Shown piece after piece: positions 1 to 7,164 of a stretch of DNA of 24,267 nt; within the stretch, counting starts at the first letter, position 1, and each line of letters opens with the position of its first letter. Under the pieces are notes generated by a model that was not told where the DNA came from, made no database searches, and was given only the letters and a program-made list of their open reading frames with translations. Source of the stretch: Sulfidibacterium sp964598065 (GTDB taxonomy: Bacteria > Bacteroidota > Bacteroidia > Bacteroidales > F082); NCBI GenBank assembly GCA_964598065.1, contig CAZRAW010000026.1:1-24267 (forward strand), written 5' to 3'. Both the position numbers and the translations under genes were made by a program.

Positions 1-20
1 AATTCTCATCACATTTGCCA

Positions 21-28
21 TAGTTTTG
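21..28 (+). promoter_or_regulatory. Possible -7 box for the P-type ATPase gene
   Basis: The octamer TAGTTTTG fits the Bacteroidota -7 consensus TAnnTTTG and lies 65 bases before the GTG start at 94. The matching -33 element would fall at or beyond the window edge, so only half of the promoter can be judged. A short inverted pair, CGGT-TTT-ACCG, follows at about 41-51 and could belong to a metalloregulator operator, but it is too small to rely on. Confidence 0.25.
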
Positions 29-93
29 TCCTGCTGCTCTGCGGTTTTACCGTTTGCAAGTCTCCGGAAGTAAGAATAAAAACATTTTAAGTT

Positions 94-2178
94 GTGAAAA
101 AATATAAACTAAAAAATCTCGATTGTGCCTCTTGTGCAACAAAAATTGAGGATAGTTTGACAAAACTAAATGAAGTAAAGTTTGTGACGGTCAATTTCGC
201 CACGGCTTCTATGACCATAGATTCGGATGATTTTGAAAAGGTAAAAAGTAAAATTGCTGAAATAGAACCGGAAGTGGAAATTGAGGAGGCAGGCAAGGAA
301 AAAAGTTTTGTCTCGACAAGTGAGCTTGCTGAAAACAAATGGACAATAATTAAAGCCGTTTCAGCGACGCTTCTTTTACTTGCCGGGATAATATTCGAAG
401 AAAAGTTACACAACACACCTTTTCATTTTGCGGAATATCTGGTGTTCGTACCGGCTTACCTGATTGTGGGCTGGAATGTCCTGGCACTGGCGATAAAAAA
501 CATTGTCAGGGGCCGGGTTTTTAACGAGCATTTTTTGATGACCGTCGCCACGCTGGGAGCTTTCGCAATAGATAAAATGCCCGAAGCTGTTGCGGTAATG
601 TTGTTTTATGTTGTAGGTGAATTGTTTCAGGATATTGCAGTACACCGTTCCCGGAAATCCATAAAAGCGCTTCTCGAAATAAAACCGGAATATGCGAATC
701 TTAAATTAGACGGAAATATTAAAAAGGTTTCGCCTGAAGAGGTGGCCATTGGCGATGTGATCATTGTAAAACCGGGCGAAAAAGTTCCTTTGGACGGCCT
801 CGTTACCGAAGGAAGTTCCTTTGTTGATACCTCAGCGCTTACCGGGGAGAGTGTCCCCCGGAAAATAAAAACAAACGATGAAATACTGGCTGGCATGATC
901 AACCAATCCGGCCTGATCACGATTAAAGTGACAAAGCTTTTCGGGGAATCTTCCATCTCTAAAATTCTTGAGATGGTTGAAAATGCAACATCCAAGAAAG
1001 CAAAAACCGAAAAGTTCATTACCACTTTTGCTAAATACTATACCCCAGTCGTGGTGTTTGGTGCCCTTCTGCTGGCAGTTTTGCCGCCGCTATTAATACC
1101 CGGGGCCACTTTTAACGAATGGATTTTCAGGGCGTTGGTTGTTTTGGTAATCTCATGTCCCTGTGCTCTTGTGATTAGTATTCCGCTTGGGTACTTCGGT
1201 GGTGTCGGAGGAGCATCCCGCAGGGGTATTTTAGTGAAAGGCTCCAACTTCCTCGATGTCCTGACGCAGGTAAAAACCGTGGTGTTTGATAAAACCGGCA
1301 CCTTAACAAAAGGCGAATTCAAAGTTTCCGGTATATTCCCTGCAAACGGGTTCGATGAAAAAACAATTCTTGAATACGCTGCCTATGCCGAATATAATTC
1401 AAACCATCCCATAGCAAAATCCATATTCGAATCTTATGACCGGGAATTTGATAGTTCGAGAATCGGGAAAGTACAGGAGATCTCAGGATACGGGCTTAAA
1501 GCCTACATCGACAATAAAGAAATACTTGTCGGAAATGACAAGCTTCTTCATAATCAGAACGTTGAACATGAAAAATGCAATGTGGCAGGAACTGTTGTTC
1601 ATGTGGTTATCGATAAAAAATATGCAGGCTATATTGTTATATCCGACAATCTGAAAACTGATGCCGTTGGTGCGGTTAAGCGGTTAATCAAAATGGGAAT
1701 AAATACGGTTATGCTCACCGGCGACAACAAATATGCAGCCGGGACTTATGCCGGGGAACTCGGCATCAAAGAGTATTATGCCGAACTGCTTCCTGAAAAC
1801 AAAGTGGAACATGTGGAAAGGTTGCTGGGCAAAAACGGAAAAGTTGCTTTTGTGGGTGATGGCATAAACGATGCTCCCGTGCTGGCTCGTGCCGATGTGG
1901 GAATTGCCATGGGTGCGCTCGGTTCCGATGCGGCCATCGAAACCGCCGATGTTGTTTTAATGACGGACTCTCCTTCAAAAGTCGCCGATGCGATAGATGT
2001 GGCAAAACGGACCAGAAAAATCGTCTGGCAGAATATCACTTTTGCTTTGGGGATTAAATTGGTTTTTATCGTCCTCGGCGTCCTCGGAGTCGCCAATATG
2101 TGGGAGGCGGTGTTTGGCGACATGGGTGTAGCTTTATTAGCTATTTTGAACGCTACAAGGGTTTTAAAAGGGTCTTAG
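94..2178 (+). CDS. cadA: Heavy-metal P1B-type ATPase (Zn/Cd/Pb exporter)
   Basis: This is an inner-membrane pump that exports soft divalent metals using ATP. The 694-residue protein has one N-terminal HMA domain with the metal-binding pair C11-x-x-C14. It then shows the actuator motif TGES (250-253), the transmembrane metal site CPC (355-357), the phosphorylated aspartate in DKTGT (D399), the HP motif typical of P1B pumps (438-439) and the hinge motif GDGINDAP (588-595). The last membrane helices carry K655 and D676 in the arrangement known from ZntA/CadA (PIB-2), which favours Zn2+/Cd2+/Pb2+ over Cu+. The GTG start is supported by an in-frame TAA at 88-90 and by the HMA domain beginning at once. 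It is convergent with the two-component operon. No metalloregulator gene is visible, although one could lie just beyond the left edge. Exact metal specificity is inferred. Confidence 0.95.
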   Translation: MKKYKLKNLDCASCATKIEDSLTKLNEVKFVTVNFATASMTIDSDDFEKVKSKIAEIEPEVEIEEAGKEKSFVSTSELAENKWTIIKAVSATLLLLAGIIFEEKLHNTPFHFAEYLVFVPAYLIVGWNVLALAIKNIVRGRVFNEHFLMTVATLGAFAIDKMPEAVAVMLFYVVGELFQDIAVHRSRKSIKALLEIKPEYANLKLDGNIKKVSPEEVAIGDVIIVKPGEKVPLDGLVTEGSSFVDTSALTGESVPRKIKTNDEILAGMINQSGLITIKVTKLFGESSISKILEMVENATSKKAKTEKFITTFAKYYTPVVVFGALLLAVLPPLLIPGATFNEWIFRALVVLVISCPCALVISIPLGYFGGVGGASRRGILVKGSNFLDVLTQVKTVVFDKTGTLTKGEFKVSGIFPANGFDEKTILEYAAYAEYNSNHPIAKSIFESYDREFDSSRIGKVQEISGYGLKAYIDNKEILVGNDKLLHNQNVEHEKCNVAGTVVHVVIDKKYAGYIVISDNLKTDAVGAVKRLIKMGINTVMLTGDNKYAAGTYAGELGIKEYYAELLPENKVEHVERLLGKNGKVAFVGDGINDAPVLARADVGIAMGALGSDAAIETADVVLMTDSPSKVADAIDVAKRTRKIVWQNITFALGIKLVFIVLGVLGVANMWEAVFGDMGVALLAILNATRVLKGS

Positions 2179-2191
2179 TTTTAGAATCCCT

Positions 2192-2273
2192 CACTGGCGC
2201 GCAAATGTCTCACGTGTTTTGGCTTTGAATAGAGGGCTCTGTACCTGTCTCGCCTCAGAAATGTGCGCCAGTG
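2192..2273. repeat. 82-bp element bounded by 9-bp inverted repeats
   Basis: The 247-bp gap between the convergent ATPase and response-regulator genes contains CACTGGCGC at 2192-2200 and its exact reverse complement at 2265-2273. The minus strand between them reads as an open frame with no start codon. It includes ISEARQVQSPLFKAK and stops at 2191-2193. A similar translated string occurs near 24,130-24,180, so this may be a dispersed intergenic repeat or a gene remnant. No flanking target duplication was seen. The rest of the gap (2274-2425) shows nothing recognisable. Confidence 0.4.
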
Positions 2274-2425
2274 TAAGGTTTTGTTCAATAATTGAGTCCC
2301 GGTGTTCCGGGGCTAAAACAGAAAATCTTAGATCCGGTGTTTGTTTAAAAAAGAAATGTCCAATGTCGGTTAACGAATGATGAATGATGAAATCGGGTTG
2401 ATATTCAATTCTAAAATCCCAATTT

Positions 2426-3181
2426 TCAAATGCCGAGCTGTTCTTTGAGGTTTTTGATACGGCTCTTGCTGACCAGCACTTTGGCGCCGTTTTTCAAAAT
2501 AACCATATAGCTTTCTTTGCCGTATTTTTCCAGTTTTTCCATTTGGTCAACACGGATGATATGCGAACGATGAACACGGATAAATTTCTCCGGAGGAAGT
2601 TGAAGTTCCAGCCGGTTCATGGTCTCTTTTTTCAAAAATCTGCCTTTGGTGGTATGTAGTTCCACATAATCGTCCTGGGCTTCTACATGGATAATTTCTT
2701 CCACCGGAATGACATCGATACGGTTGCCTGTCTTTACAAAAAACCGCTCCTGAGGGCCTGATGTCTCCTGCACCTGTTCTTTCAGCTTTTCCACAGTAGT
2801 GTTTTGTTGCGATTTGTTTTTCAGACGGGTAAAAACTTTTTCTAATGCATTGTCGAAACGTGCTTTGGAGAATGGTTTCATGAGATAATCTACGGCATTC
2901 AGCTCAAAAGCACGTAAAGCGAATTCGTCATAAGCCGTAGTGAAGATAATTTCGGGATACTCGTCTAAGAGTTCCAGCATTTCGAAACCGGTGAGTTTGG
3001 GCATTTGGATGTCGAGAAAAATCAGGTCGGGACGGTATTCGGCAATGGCTTTTATGCCGTCGAAACCGTTTTCACATTCGGCCACCAGCTCTATTTTGTC
3101 GTGCGATTGCAGATAAGCTTTTAGCAAATTCCGGGCCGGCTCTTCATCTTCGATAATTATTGCAAGTATTCTATTGTTCAT
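2426..3181 (-). CDS. LytTR-family response regulator
   Basis: This is a cytoplasmic two-component response regulator that binds DNA through a LytTR domain. From the ATG at 3181 it has 251 residues. The receiver domain (about 5-120) shows the acidic pocket E11-D12, phospho-acceptor D57 in LIFLDIQMP, T81 and K102. A linker leads to the LytTR domain (about 146-249), with the family pattern FFVKTGNRIDVIPVEEI and FIRVHRSHIIR. The frame is open for 19 more codons upstream, but those lie inside the kinase gene. The ATG at 3181 gives the usual receiver N-terminus and an 11-bp overlap with the kinase stop, which implies translational coupling. Likely targets include its own operon, because LytTR-like direct repeats lie upstream of the first gene. 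The family resembles YpdB/LytR/AgrA. Confidence 0.95.
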   Translation of the reverse strand: MNNRILAIIIEDEEPARNLLKAYLQSHDKIELVAECENGFDGIKAIAEYRPDLIFLDIQMPKLTGFEMLELLDEYPEIIFTTAYDEFALRAFELNAVDYLMKPFSKARFDNALEKVFTRLKNKSQQNTTVEKLKEQVQETSGPQERFFVKTGNRIDVIPVEEIIHVEAQDDYVELHTTKGRFLKKETMNRLELQLPPEKFIRVHRSHIIRVDQMEKLEKYGKESYMVILKNGAKVLVSKSRIKNLKEQLGI

Positions 3182-4238
3182 GGCTCCTGTCTTTTGGTAA
3201 ACGTAATATGGCTCTGAAAACCATTTTGTCAGCTGCAATCTCCAGCAAATCGCTTCTGAGATAAATCAGTTGCAGCCGCTTTCTGATATTTTTCAGTCCG
3301 AGGCCTTCGCCTTTGGGTTTTTTTACCTCCGGGTCATAATCATTACTGATTTCGATGACAAGATAATCTTTTTCTTCTTTACAACCAATTTCTACCTGCA
3401 CTTCGTCAGAACTATTATAAACTCCGTGTTTTATGGAATTTTCGATTAGCGGTTGAAGAATCATGTTAGGGATCATGTGATGATAACAGCTTTCGGGGAT
3501 GTTGTAAACAAAGTTCAGCCGTTTGCCGAAACGCACTTTCTCTATTTCGAGATAGCGTTTCAGGTTTTCAAATTCCTTTTGCAGACTGGTTTTTTCATTT
3601 TTGTCGTGGCTTAAAGAATAACGCAGGAAGTCGGACAGCTTGATAACCATCTCCTGGGCTTTTTCGGGACTGGTCATGGTGAGTGAGCTGATGGAATTCA
3701 GGCTGTTGAACAAAAAATGAGGGTTGATTTGCGATTTTAAAGTCTCCAGCTCTGCCCGTGTAACAAGGTTTTGCAGCTTGCTTTCTATCTTTAGTTTTTC
3801 CTGTAAATCATCGTAATAAAGAATCAGATAATAAAACATCACAAAAAGCAGGTAATAAAATATACCCATAACGGCACGCCAGGCAAGTGAATCTTTTAAA
3901 AAAGTCATGTAAAAAGCATCCGTTCCGTCAAAACTTTGCATGGTAAAATAGCCCGCAAGCAACCAAAGGGCAATGACCACAATAGCTATTATCAAGTGGT
4001 TGAATATCAGGTCAAGAAAAGAGGGCTTTTCTCTGAGGTTGAACCGGATGACATACCAGAGACTATATCCGATAAGTAAAAAAATAAGATTAAAGACAAG
4101 AGAATCCGTCAGGCTCACCATGCCGTTTATCCCGTAAAAGAAATTAAGCACCAGCGTGTGAACTGCAATGATAAGTCCCCAAATGGCGAGGTAGCTGATA
4201 AAATAATTTTTGTTTTTCGAAACGGGATTGAGCATCAT
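3171..4238 (-). CDS. LytS/YpdA-type sensor histidine kinase
   Basis: This membrane histidine kinase is the evident partner of the LytTR regulator that overlaps its 3' end. The 355-residue protein has four hydrophobic segments (about 13-34, 45-64, 78-97 and 122-142) with little periplasmic sequence, then a short coiled region. The His_kinase domain follows, with phospho-acceptor H174 in INPHFLFNSLNSI. The ATP-binding HATPase_c domain has the N-box LIENSIKHG (264-272) and the G-box GEGLGLKN (310-317). There is no conventional HisKA dimerisation domain, which is usual for this family. The lack of a sizeable extracellular domain suggests intramembrane sensing, or sensing through the partner membrane proteins encoded just upstream in the same operon. 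Those are a TM2 protein (35-bp gap) and a LiaF-like protein. The signal is unknown. Confidence 0.94.
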   Translation of the reverse strand: MMLNPVSKNKNYFISYLAIWGLIIAVHTLVLNFFYGINGMVSLTDSLVFNLIFLLIGYSLWYVIRFNLREKPSFLDLIFNHLIIAIVVIALWLLAGYFTMQSFDGTDAFYMTFLKDSLAWRAVMGIFYYLLFVMFYYLILYYDDLQEKLKIESKLQNLVTRAELETLKSQINPHFLFNSLNSISSLTMTSPEKAQEMVIKLSDFLRYSLSHDKNEKTSLQKEFENLKRYLEIEKVRFGKRLNFVYNIPESCYHHMIPNMILQPLIENSIKHGVYNSSDEVQVEIGCKEEKDYLVIEISNDYDPEVKKPKGEGLGLKNIRKRLQLIYLRSDLLEIAADKMVFRAILRLPKDRSHEQ

Positions 4239-4273
4239 TTTCTCTGCTTTTATTTTTTATACCAAAGGATTTT

Positions 4274-4492
4274 TTATACCCAAACGGTTTCTATTTTGCT
4301 CACGCGGTTTTCCAGGTTGTAGCGTTCCACCATACCGTCAATCAGAAAGAGGTCGATAATCCAGCCAATGCCGAAAAGCTGGCCGGTGAGAAGATACAAT
4401 ATACCACTGCCGATTTTCCCAAGATAAAAACGATGGGCGGAAAAGAAACCGAGGAAAAACCATAAAAAATAAGCTGCTATTTTTGATTTCAT
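4274..4492 (-). CDS. TM2-domain membrane protein
   Basis: This 72-residue protein consists almost entirely of a TM2 domain. It has a first hydrophobic helix with AYFLWFFLGFFSAHRFYLGK (7-26) and a second with GIGWIIDLFLID (41-52). The HRFYLGK and WIIDLFLI signatures are diagnostic of the family. The biochemical role of bacterial TM2 proteins is largely unknown. The gene sits between the LiaF-like gene (19-bp gap) and the kinase (35-bp gap), so it is almost certainly co-transcribed with them. A role as an accessory in envelope sensing is inference from position only. Confidence 0.88.
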   Translation of the reverse strand: MKSKIAAYFLWFFLGFFSAHRFYLGKIGSGILYLLTGQLFGIGWIIDLFLIDGMVERYNLENRVSKIETVWV

Positions 4493-4511
4493 TGTATTGA
4501 GGATTTTAAAA

Positions 4512-5240
4512 TTAGAAACTTTTTATTTCAACGCCGCCAAGCATGACTATACCTTTTATAACCAGGATGTTGTCTTCCGATGAGCTCATACTTACAGCCC
4601 TTTTATCGGTAAAACCACCGAGAATAGTGATAGCATCCGCCTGAATAGTCCAGTTTTCGGGGACAATGAACTTAGTTCCTCCAAACAATGTAAATATGTC
4701 GATAACGGCTACTTTAGAGGCGAACTCCACGTGTCGTAAATCAAATTCAGAGCCCCCCATAACGGCAGTAATGTTGCCGCCTTTGAAGTTCTTAGACTGG
4801 ATAATTTTTATCCCGCCTCCGAATATGGAGACATCGTTCAGGTAACCGCTGTTATTTCCCGTCGGATTACCGTTAGCGTCATGACGAAAGTGCCGGGGAG
4901 AGCGCTGTCTGTAAATGAGTAAAAGTCCCAGGCCGATAAAAATCATTGGCCACAAAACGTCTTTAAAGCGTACCGAATAGCCGAAAATTTCCGGTAGCCA
5001 GAAAAAGACGCCAATGCCGATTAAAATGTAAGCCGGCCTTTTGTTGGTACGGCTAACCAGCATCACAAGGCCGATGTAAATGAGAATACTTTTCCAGGAG
5101 AAAAGAAAATATCCCATGTTAACATCAAAAAAATCGAAGTTGGAAAGCATTAAAATAGTGCCCACGAGAATCAGCAGACCGCCGATGACCAGCTTGCCGT
5201 TGTAAGCATTATGTTGCATCCGGGGATTGTTTTCCATCAC
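4512..5240 (-). CDS. LiaF-like membrane protein with C-terminal repeat domain
   Basis: This is the first gene of the two-component operon. The 242-residue protein has four predicted membrane helices (about 17-32, 45-62, 69-86 and 95-110), as in the LiaI/LiaF transmembrane region. A polar linker follows, then a C-terminal domain made of short beta-type repeats with recurring GG turns: FGGGIKI (140-146), MGGSEFDLRH (161-170), FGGTKFIVP (186-194), LGGFTDKR (207-214) and LGGVEIK (234-240). This matches the LiaF C-terminal 'cell-wall-active antibiotics response' fold. In Firmicutes, LiaF inhibits the LiaS kinase until envelope damage occurs. Here it precedes a LytS-type kinase, so an analogous inhibitory or sensing role is plausible but inferred. 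ATGs also occur at codons 2 and 8, and the first is used. A good promoter lies 21 bases upstream. Confidence 0.85.
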   Translation of the reverse strand: MMENNPRMQHNAYNGKLVIGGLLILVGTILMLSNFDFFDVNMGYFLFSWKSILIYIGLVMLVSRTNKRPAYILIGIGVFFWLPEIFGYSVRFKDVLWPMIFIGLGLLLIYRQRSPRHFRHDANGNPTGNNSGYLNDVSIFGGGIKIIQSKNFKGGNITAVMGGSEFDLRHVEFASKVAVIDIFTLFGGTKFIVPENWTIQADAITILGGFTDKRAVSMSSSEDNILVIKGIVMLGGVEIKSF

Positions 5241-5260
5241 TTTCTGTTTTTAATTTGATG

Positions 5261-5290
5261 CAAATATAGGCCGCTCCGGACGACTGCAAA
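5261..5290 (-). promoter_or_regulatory. Promoter of the LiaF-TM2-kinase-regulator operon
   Basis: On the minus strand a TTTG (5287-5290) is followed after 18 bases by TATATTTG (5261-5268). This closely matches the Bacteroidota consensus TTTG-N19-TAnnTTTG. Transcription would start near 5254, giving a leader of about 14 bases before the ATG at 5240. Confidence 0.65.
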
Positions 5291-5298
5291 AAGAAAAA

Positions 5299-5328
5299 TC
5301 GGTGAATCACAGGAATTTGTCGGTGAAT
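5299..5328. promoter_or_regulatory. Tandem 9-bp direct repeats, putative LytTR operator
   Basis: The 9-mer TCGGTGAAT occurs exactly at 5299-5307 and again at 5320-5328, separated by 12 bases (21-bp period, two helical turns). This is the arrangement bound by LytTR proteins such as AgrA, and seven of nine positions fit the published LytTR half-site pattern [TA][AC][CA]GTTN[AG][TG]. The repeats begin 8 bases upstream of the -33 element and are centred near -50 and -70 from the predicted transcription start, a suitable place for an activator. Binding by the operon's own regulator is inference. Confidence 0.55.
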
Positions 5329-5350
5329 GGGGATAATACCAAATGTTTAA

Positions 5351-5410
5351 CCTCTTTTTTTAACTTTTCTCCTTTATCCTTTTTCCTTTAGCCTTTCTCC
5401 GCCTTCACCT
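5351..5410. repeat. Purine/pyrimidine-biased tract at the dus 3' end
   Basis: The + strand is almost wholly pyrimidine for about 60 bases (minus strand GGTGAAGG, AAAGGCTAAAGG, AAAGGATAAAGG). The dus stop codon lies inside it. A related purine-rich tract with the shared 9-mer AGGTGAAGG follows the TonB-receptor gene at about 23,958. Confidence 0.45.
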
Positions 5411-6366
5411 TCCCAAACATAATCTTCAAAAACCGCGTTCACAGCATCTTCATAAGCATCAAAAGAGGTGCACTTTTTTATTTTTCCAAAAGCTTTTTGC
5501 GGGTGGTCAAAAGAGAGCGAGAGCCAGCTCCACAACTCTTTCATAACGTTGATGGCACGCAGACTGTCGTTGAAATTTTGCCGGTAGGCAAAATACAGAT
5601 CATCCACGTATTTCCGGATGATTTTAAACGGCTCCGGAGGTATTTTTTCTCCTTTTATCAGCATGGGCAAAAAAGGGTCGGCCAGCAGTCCGCGACCAAT
5701 CATCCAGTGGTCCAGTTGCGGGAAATACTGTTTTATGGCCTTAAAATCTCCCTGTGAAAAAATATCTCCGTTGTAAACCGTTTGGTGACAACCCACTTGC
5801 AGGATTTTTGCAAAAGTGTCTGTGTCAACACTGCCTTTGTACATTTGCTCACCGAGGCGGGTATGTACGATAATTTCCGAAAGCGGAAATTTATTGAATA
5901 CCGGAAGAAGTGCTATAATTTCGTCAGAAGAGTGATAGCCCAGCCGGCATTTTACCGACAGTTTTATCGGTAATTGGGGCATGATAGTTCCCAGAATTTC
6001 TTCCACCTTTTGCGGATATGGCAGCAGGCCGGAGCCGCGCATTTTGCGTGCAACGCGCGGAAAAGGACAACCAAGGTTCCAGTTGATTTCTTCAAATCCC
6101 AGTTCATGGCACAGTTTTCCGAACAGCAGCATTTCGTTTGCATCTTTGCTCAGAATCTGTGGGACTACCGGCACCCCGTTGTGTGAAGTTTCTGCCAGCT
6201 CTTTTTTTCTTGAATTAAGACTTTTTGTGCTGTATATGCCGGTGAAAAATGCGGTAAACAGTTTGTCCGTCCCTTCAAAATGACGGGTGTAAACCTCCCG
6301 GAAAATCCTGGTGGTGATACCCTGAAAAGGGGCCAGATAAATCTTGTGTTCCGGTTGCAGGTTCAT
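5374..6366 (-). CDS. tRNA-dihydrouridine synthase
   Basis: This is an FMN- and NADPH-dependent enzyme that reduces uridine to dihydrouridine in tRNA. The 330-residue TIM-barrel protein begins with the FMN-binding LAPFQGIT (11-18). It carries the catalytic cysteine C100 in NWNLGCPFPRV, FMN contacts K139 in VKCRLG and H168 in IVHTR, then YNGDI (198-202) and the phosphate-binding GRG (224-226). These are the Dus family landmarks in order. The paralogue type (A, B or C) cannot be assigned. The ATG at 6366 abuts the stop codon of the upstream hydrolase gene (last base 6367) with no gap, so the two are translationally linked. The C-terminal tail EGEGGERLKEKG is encoded by an intergenic-type purine-rich tract, so the last dozen residues may be a recent extension. 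Confidence 0.93.
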   Translation of the reverse strand: MNLQPEHKIYLAPFQGITTRIFREVYTRHFEGTDKLFTAFFTGIYSTKSLNSRKKELAETSHNGVPVVPQILSKDANEMLLFGKLCHELGFEEINWNLGCPFPRVARKMRGSGLLPYPQKVEEILGTIMPQLPIKLSVKCRLGYHSSDEIIALLPVFNKFPLSEIIVHTRLGEQMYKGSVDTDTFAKILQVGCHQTVYNGDIFSQGDFKAIKQYFPQLDHWMIGRGLLADPFLPMLIKGEKIPPEPFKIIRKYVDDLYFAYRQNFNDSLRAINVMKELWSWLSLSFDHPQKAFGKIKKCTSFDAYEDAVNAVFEDYVWEGEGGERLKEKG

Positions 6367-7017
6367 CTATTCAATGCCAATGGCCACAAAAGGATTGTTT
6401 GCTTTTTCGCTGCCAATGTGCGTATCGGGGCCGTGTCCGGGAAAGACCGTAGTTTCATCAGGAAGGACAAACAACTTTTGCCAGATACTTTTTTGTAGCA
6501 GATCGTAATCGCCTGTGGGGAGGTCGGTACGGCCAATACTTTGGTAAAAAAGCACATCACCCGTGATCACAAAACCTTCCGGTGCGGCGTAAAAACAAAG
6601 ACTCCCGTCAGCATGACCGGGGGTATAAAAAACCTGTAAAACATGGTTTCCGAGAGTTAGCGTGTCGCCTTCATCCAACGGTATATCGATTTCTTTAACA
6701 CCATCAAAAGGCAGTCCGAAGCTGGCGGCGCTGGCGGCGGCGTGATCAAGGAAAGGCCTGCCTGCAGGATGAGCTGCCAGTTTCAGTTGATAACGCCCGG
6801 CTACTTTACGGTTGCCGATGATATGGTCGATATGGCTGTGTGTATTTACCAAGAGCTTGGGTGTCAGATTGTTTTCCGAAATAAAAGATTCTAATTGTTG
6901 CATCTCTTCCGGTGAGGAAACAGCCGGGTCAAAAAGGAGGGCATCTCCTTTTTCATCATAAACTATGTAAGCATTCAGTTGAAACGGGTTGAAAATAAAT
7001 TTCTTTATAGTGAGCAT
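6367..7017 (-). CDS. Metallo-beta-lactamase-fold hydrolase, glyoxalase-II-like
   Basis: This is a cytoplasmic binuclear-metal hydrolase of 216 residues. The metal ligands are all present: H60, H62, D64 and H65 in THSHIDH, then H135 (TPGHADGS), D154 (ITGDVLF) and H195 (FPGHGPDT). The segment IGRTDLPTGD (161-170) is typical of the GloB-like subgroup that handles thioesters or persulfides. The substrate is not determined here. Hydroxyacylglutathione hydrolase is the usual automatic label, but Bacteroidota often lack glutathione, so another thiol ester or a general hydrolase role is as likely. It is followed without a gap by the dihydrouridine synthase gene and preceded by a 147-bp spacer carrying a candidate -7 box. 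Confidence 0.92.
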   Translation of the reverse strand: MLTIKKFIFNPFQLNAYIVYDEKGDALLFDPAVSSPEEMQQLESFISENNLTPKLLVNTHSHIDHIIGNRKVAGRYQLKLAAHPAGRPFLDHAAASAASFGLPFDGVKEIDIPLDEGDTLTLGNHVLQVFYTPGHADGSLCFYAAPEGFVITGDVLFYQSIGRTDLPTGDYDLLQKSIWQKLFVLPDETTVFPGHGPDTHIGSEKANNPFVAIGIE

Positions 7018-7041
7018 CTTTTCTTTTGTTTATTGGAAAGA

Positions 7042-7049
7042 CAAAAATA
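7042..7049 (-). promoter_or_regulatory. Candidate -7 box for the hydrolase-dus operon
   Basis: The minus strand reads TATTTTTG (TAnnTTTG) 25 bases before the ATG at 7017. No clear TTTG is found at the -33 position, so this is a half-supported promoter. Confidence 0.35.
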
Positions 7050-7164
7050 CGATTTCAGGAGAAATTGAGAGGTGAAAAATGTAAGAGTTGTTCTTGTTCT
7101 TAGGTTATGTGGGAATAGGTTCCTCTTTAGGGAGAGGATCCGCAGGGAGCGGAAAATTTCTCTG

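Noticed and set aside
7121..7138. TCCTCT-TTAGGG-AGAGGA hairpin as terminator of tsaB
   Set aside because: The stem is only six pairs and no T-run follows on the minus strand, so termination is not supported.
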